Source: JBIQLO01 sp044464175
GTDB taxonomy: Bacteria; Planctomycetota; Phycisphaerae; Tepidisphaerales; Tepidisphaeraceae
Direction: 5' to 3'
DNA length: 5,442 nt
Assembly (NCBI GenBank): GCA_044464175.1
Contig: JBIQLO010000245.1
Coordinates: 1-5,442 of the forward strand
The notes beneath the pieces were generated by a model, which searched no databases, had not been told where the DNA came from, and saw nothing but the letters and a program-made list of their open reading frames with translations. A program made the translations under genes and the position numbers. Positions 4,909 to 5,442 of this stretch are shown piece by piece. The first letter of the stretch is position 1; each line of letters opens with the position of its first letter.

Positions 4909-5442
4909 GTGCAAAGACCCGTGGCAATTGTAACCGGCGCCGGCGGCGGTATCGGATCGGCGACCGCGCTGGAACTGGCAAAACAGGGATACGACCTGCT
5001 CCTGACAGACCAGAACGCTCAGACGCTTCAGACGGCAGCCCAGGCCGCCCGCGACCATGACGCCCGCGTCGTGGAAAAGGTCGGCGACCTGTCCGATCTG
5101 GAATTCACCCATTCGCTGACCGAATCGGCCGTGGCGGACCTGGGGCGGATCGACGCCTTGGTCAACAACGCCGGCTTCTCCAGGCAGGGGACGATGCGCA
5201 ACATCTCCCCGGAGCTGTGGGACAAAATTCTGCGCGTCAACCTTACAGTCCCGGCCTTCCTGGCCCGCTGGGCCGCCCAGGACATGCAGAAGCGCAAGAA
5301 AGGGGTCATCGTTAACATCTCCAGCATTCAAGCCTCGGTGACCCCGGGCTATTCCCCGGCCTATGTCGCCGCCAAGGGGGCGCTCAACTCGCTCACCTAT
5401 GAACTGGCGATCCTCTACGGGCCGGTCGGCATTCGCGTGGTG
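4909..5442 (+). CDS. SDR family NAD(P)-dependent oxidoreductase, N-terminal 178 residues (3' end cut by window edge)
   Basis: The frame is open from GTG 4909 to the edge. It is a classical short-chain dehydrogenase with a Rossmann fold. The cofactor motif TGAGGGIG is at 9-16, NNAG at 86-89, the structural N111 in RVNLT, and the catalytic triad S139 (NISS), Y152 and K156 (YVAAK) have the standard 13- and 4-residue spacings. D34 at the end of the second strand (LLLTD) favours NAD(H) over NADP(H). About 70-80 residues, including the substrate-binding C-terminus, are missing, so the alcohol or keto substrate cannot be judged. GTG is the only reasonable start: an in-frame TGA lies six bases upstream and GAGG precedes it at proper distance. 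Third gene of the plus-strand group, probably supplying the oxidation or reduction step of the same pathway. Confidence 0.93.
   Translation, partial: MQRPVAIVTGAGGGIGSATALELAKQGYDLLLTDQNAQTLQTAAQAARDHDARVVEKVGDLSDLEFTHSLTESAVADLGRIDALVNNAGFSRQGTMRNISPELWDKILRVNLTVPAFLARWAAQDMQKRKKGVIVNISSIQASVTPGYSPAYVAAKGALNSLTYELAILYGPVGIRVV

Overview
This 5.4 kb, GC-rich window is a gene-dense bacterial chromosome fragment, probably from the PVC superphylum. A planctomycete is the best guess. The clue is the short type II pseudopilin-like gene with an N-terminal FTLVE methylation motif and a C-terminal H-xn-DG signature, a class greatly expanded in Planctomycetota, Lentisphaerota and Verrucomicrobiota. The phylum call is inference; there is no rRNA or marker gene here.

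Layout. Positions 1-1038 (minus strand) hold a pseudopilin-like gene followed, through a TAATG stop/start overlap, by an unrecognised secreted protein cut by the left edge. The pair has its own apparent promoter (TTGACA, 17 bp, CAGAAT), and a 30-bp interrupted palindrome sits at the predicted transcription start. Positions 1179-3111 (minus strand) hold a RidA-family protein gene and then an M81/MlrC-like metallopeptidase gene. Positions 3238-5442 (plus strand) hold an RraA/HMG-aldolase-like gene, an AstE/aspartoacylase-like zinc amidohydrolase gene, and an SDR oxidoreductase gene cut by the right edge. The two groups diverge from a 126-bp intergenic region.

How the genes may work together. 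Two metal-dependent amide hydrolases (M81 and AstE-like), an imine deaminase-like protein (RidA), an aldolase/decarboxylase-like protein (RraA) and an NAD-type dehydrogenase (SDR) look like one cytoplasmic catabolic module for an N-acylated or amide-containing small molecule. The substrate cannot be read from the sequence, and no transporter or regulator lies inside the window.

The most unusual non-coding signal is that all three same-strand spacers of this module carry short 7-bp-phased repeats arranged as inverted arrays, with different words in each spacer (around 2673-2731, 3917-3964 and 4853-4895). No tRNA, rRNA, CRISPR array, insertion sequence or convincing intrinsic terminator was found. 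Spacers are all below 150 bp.
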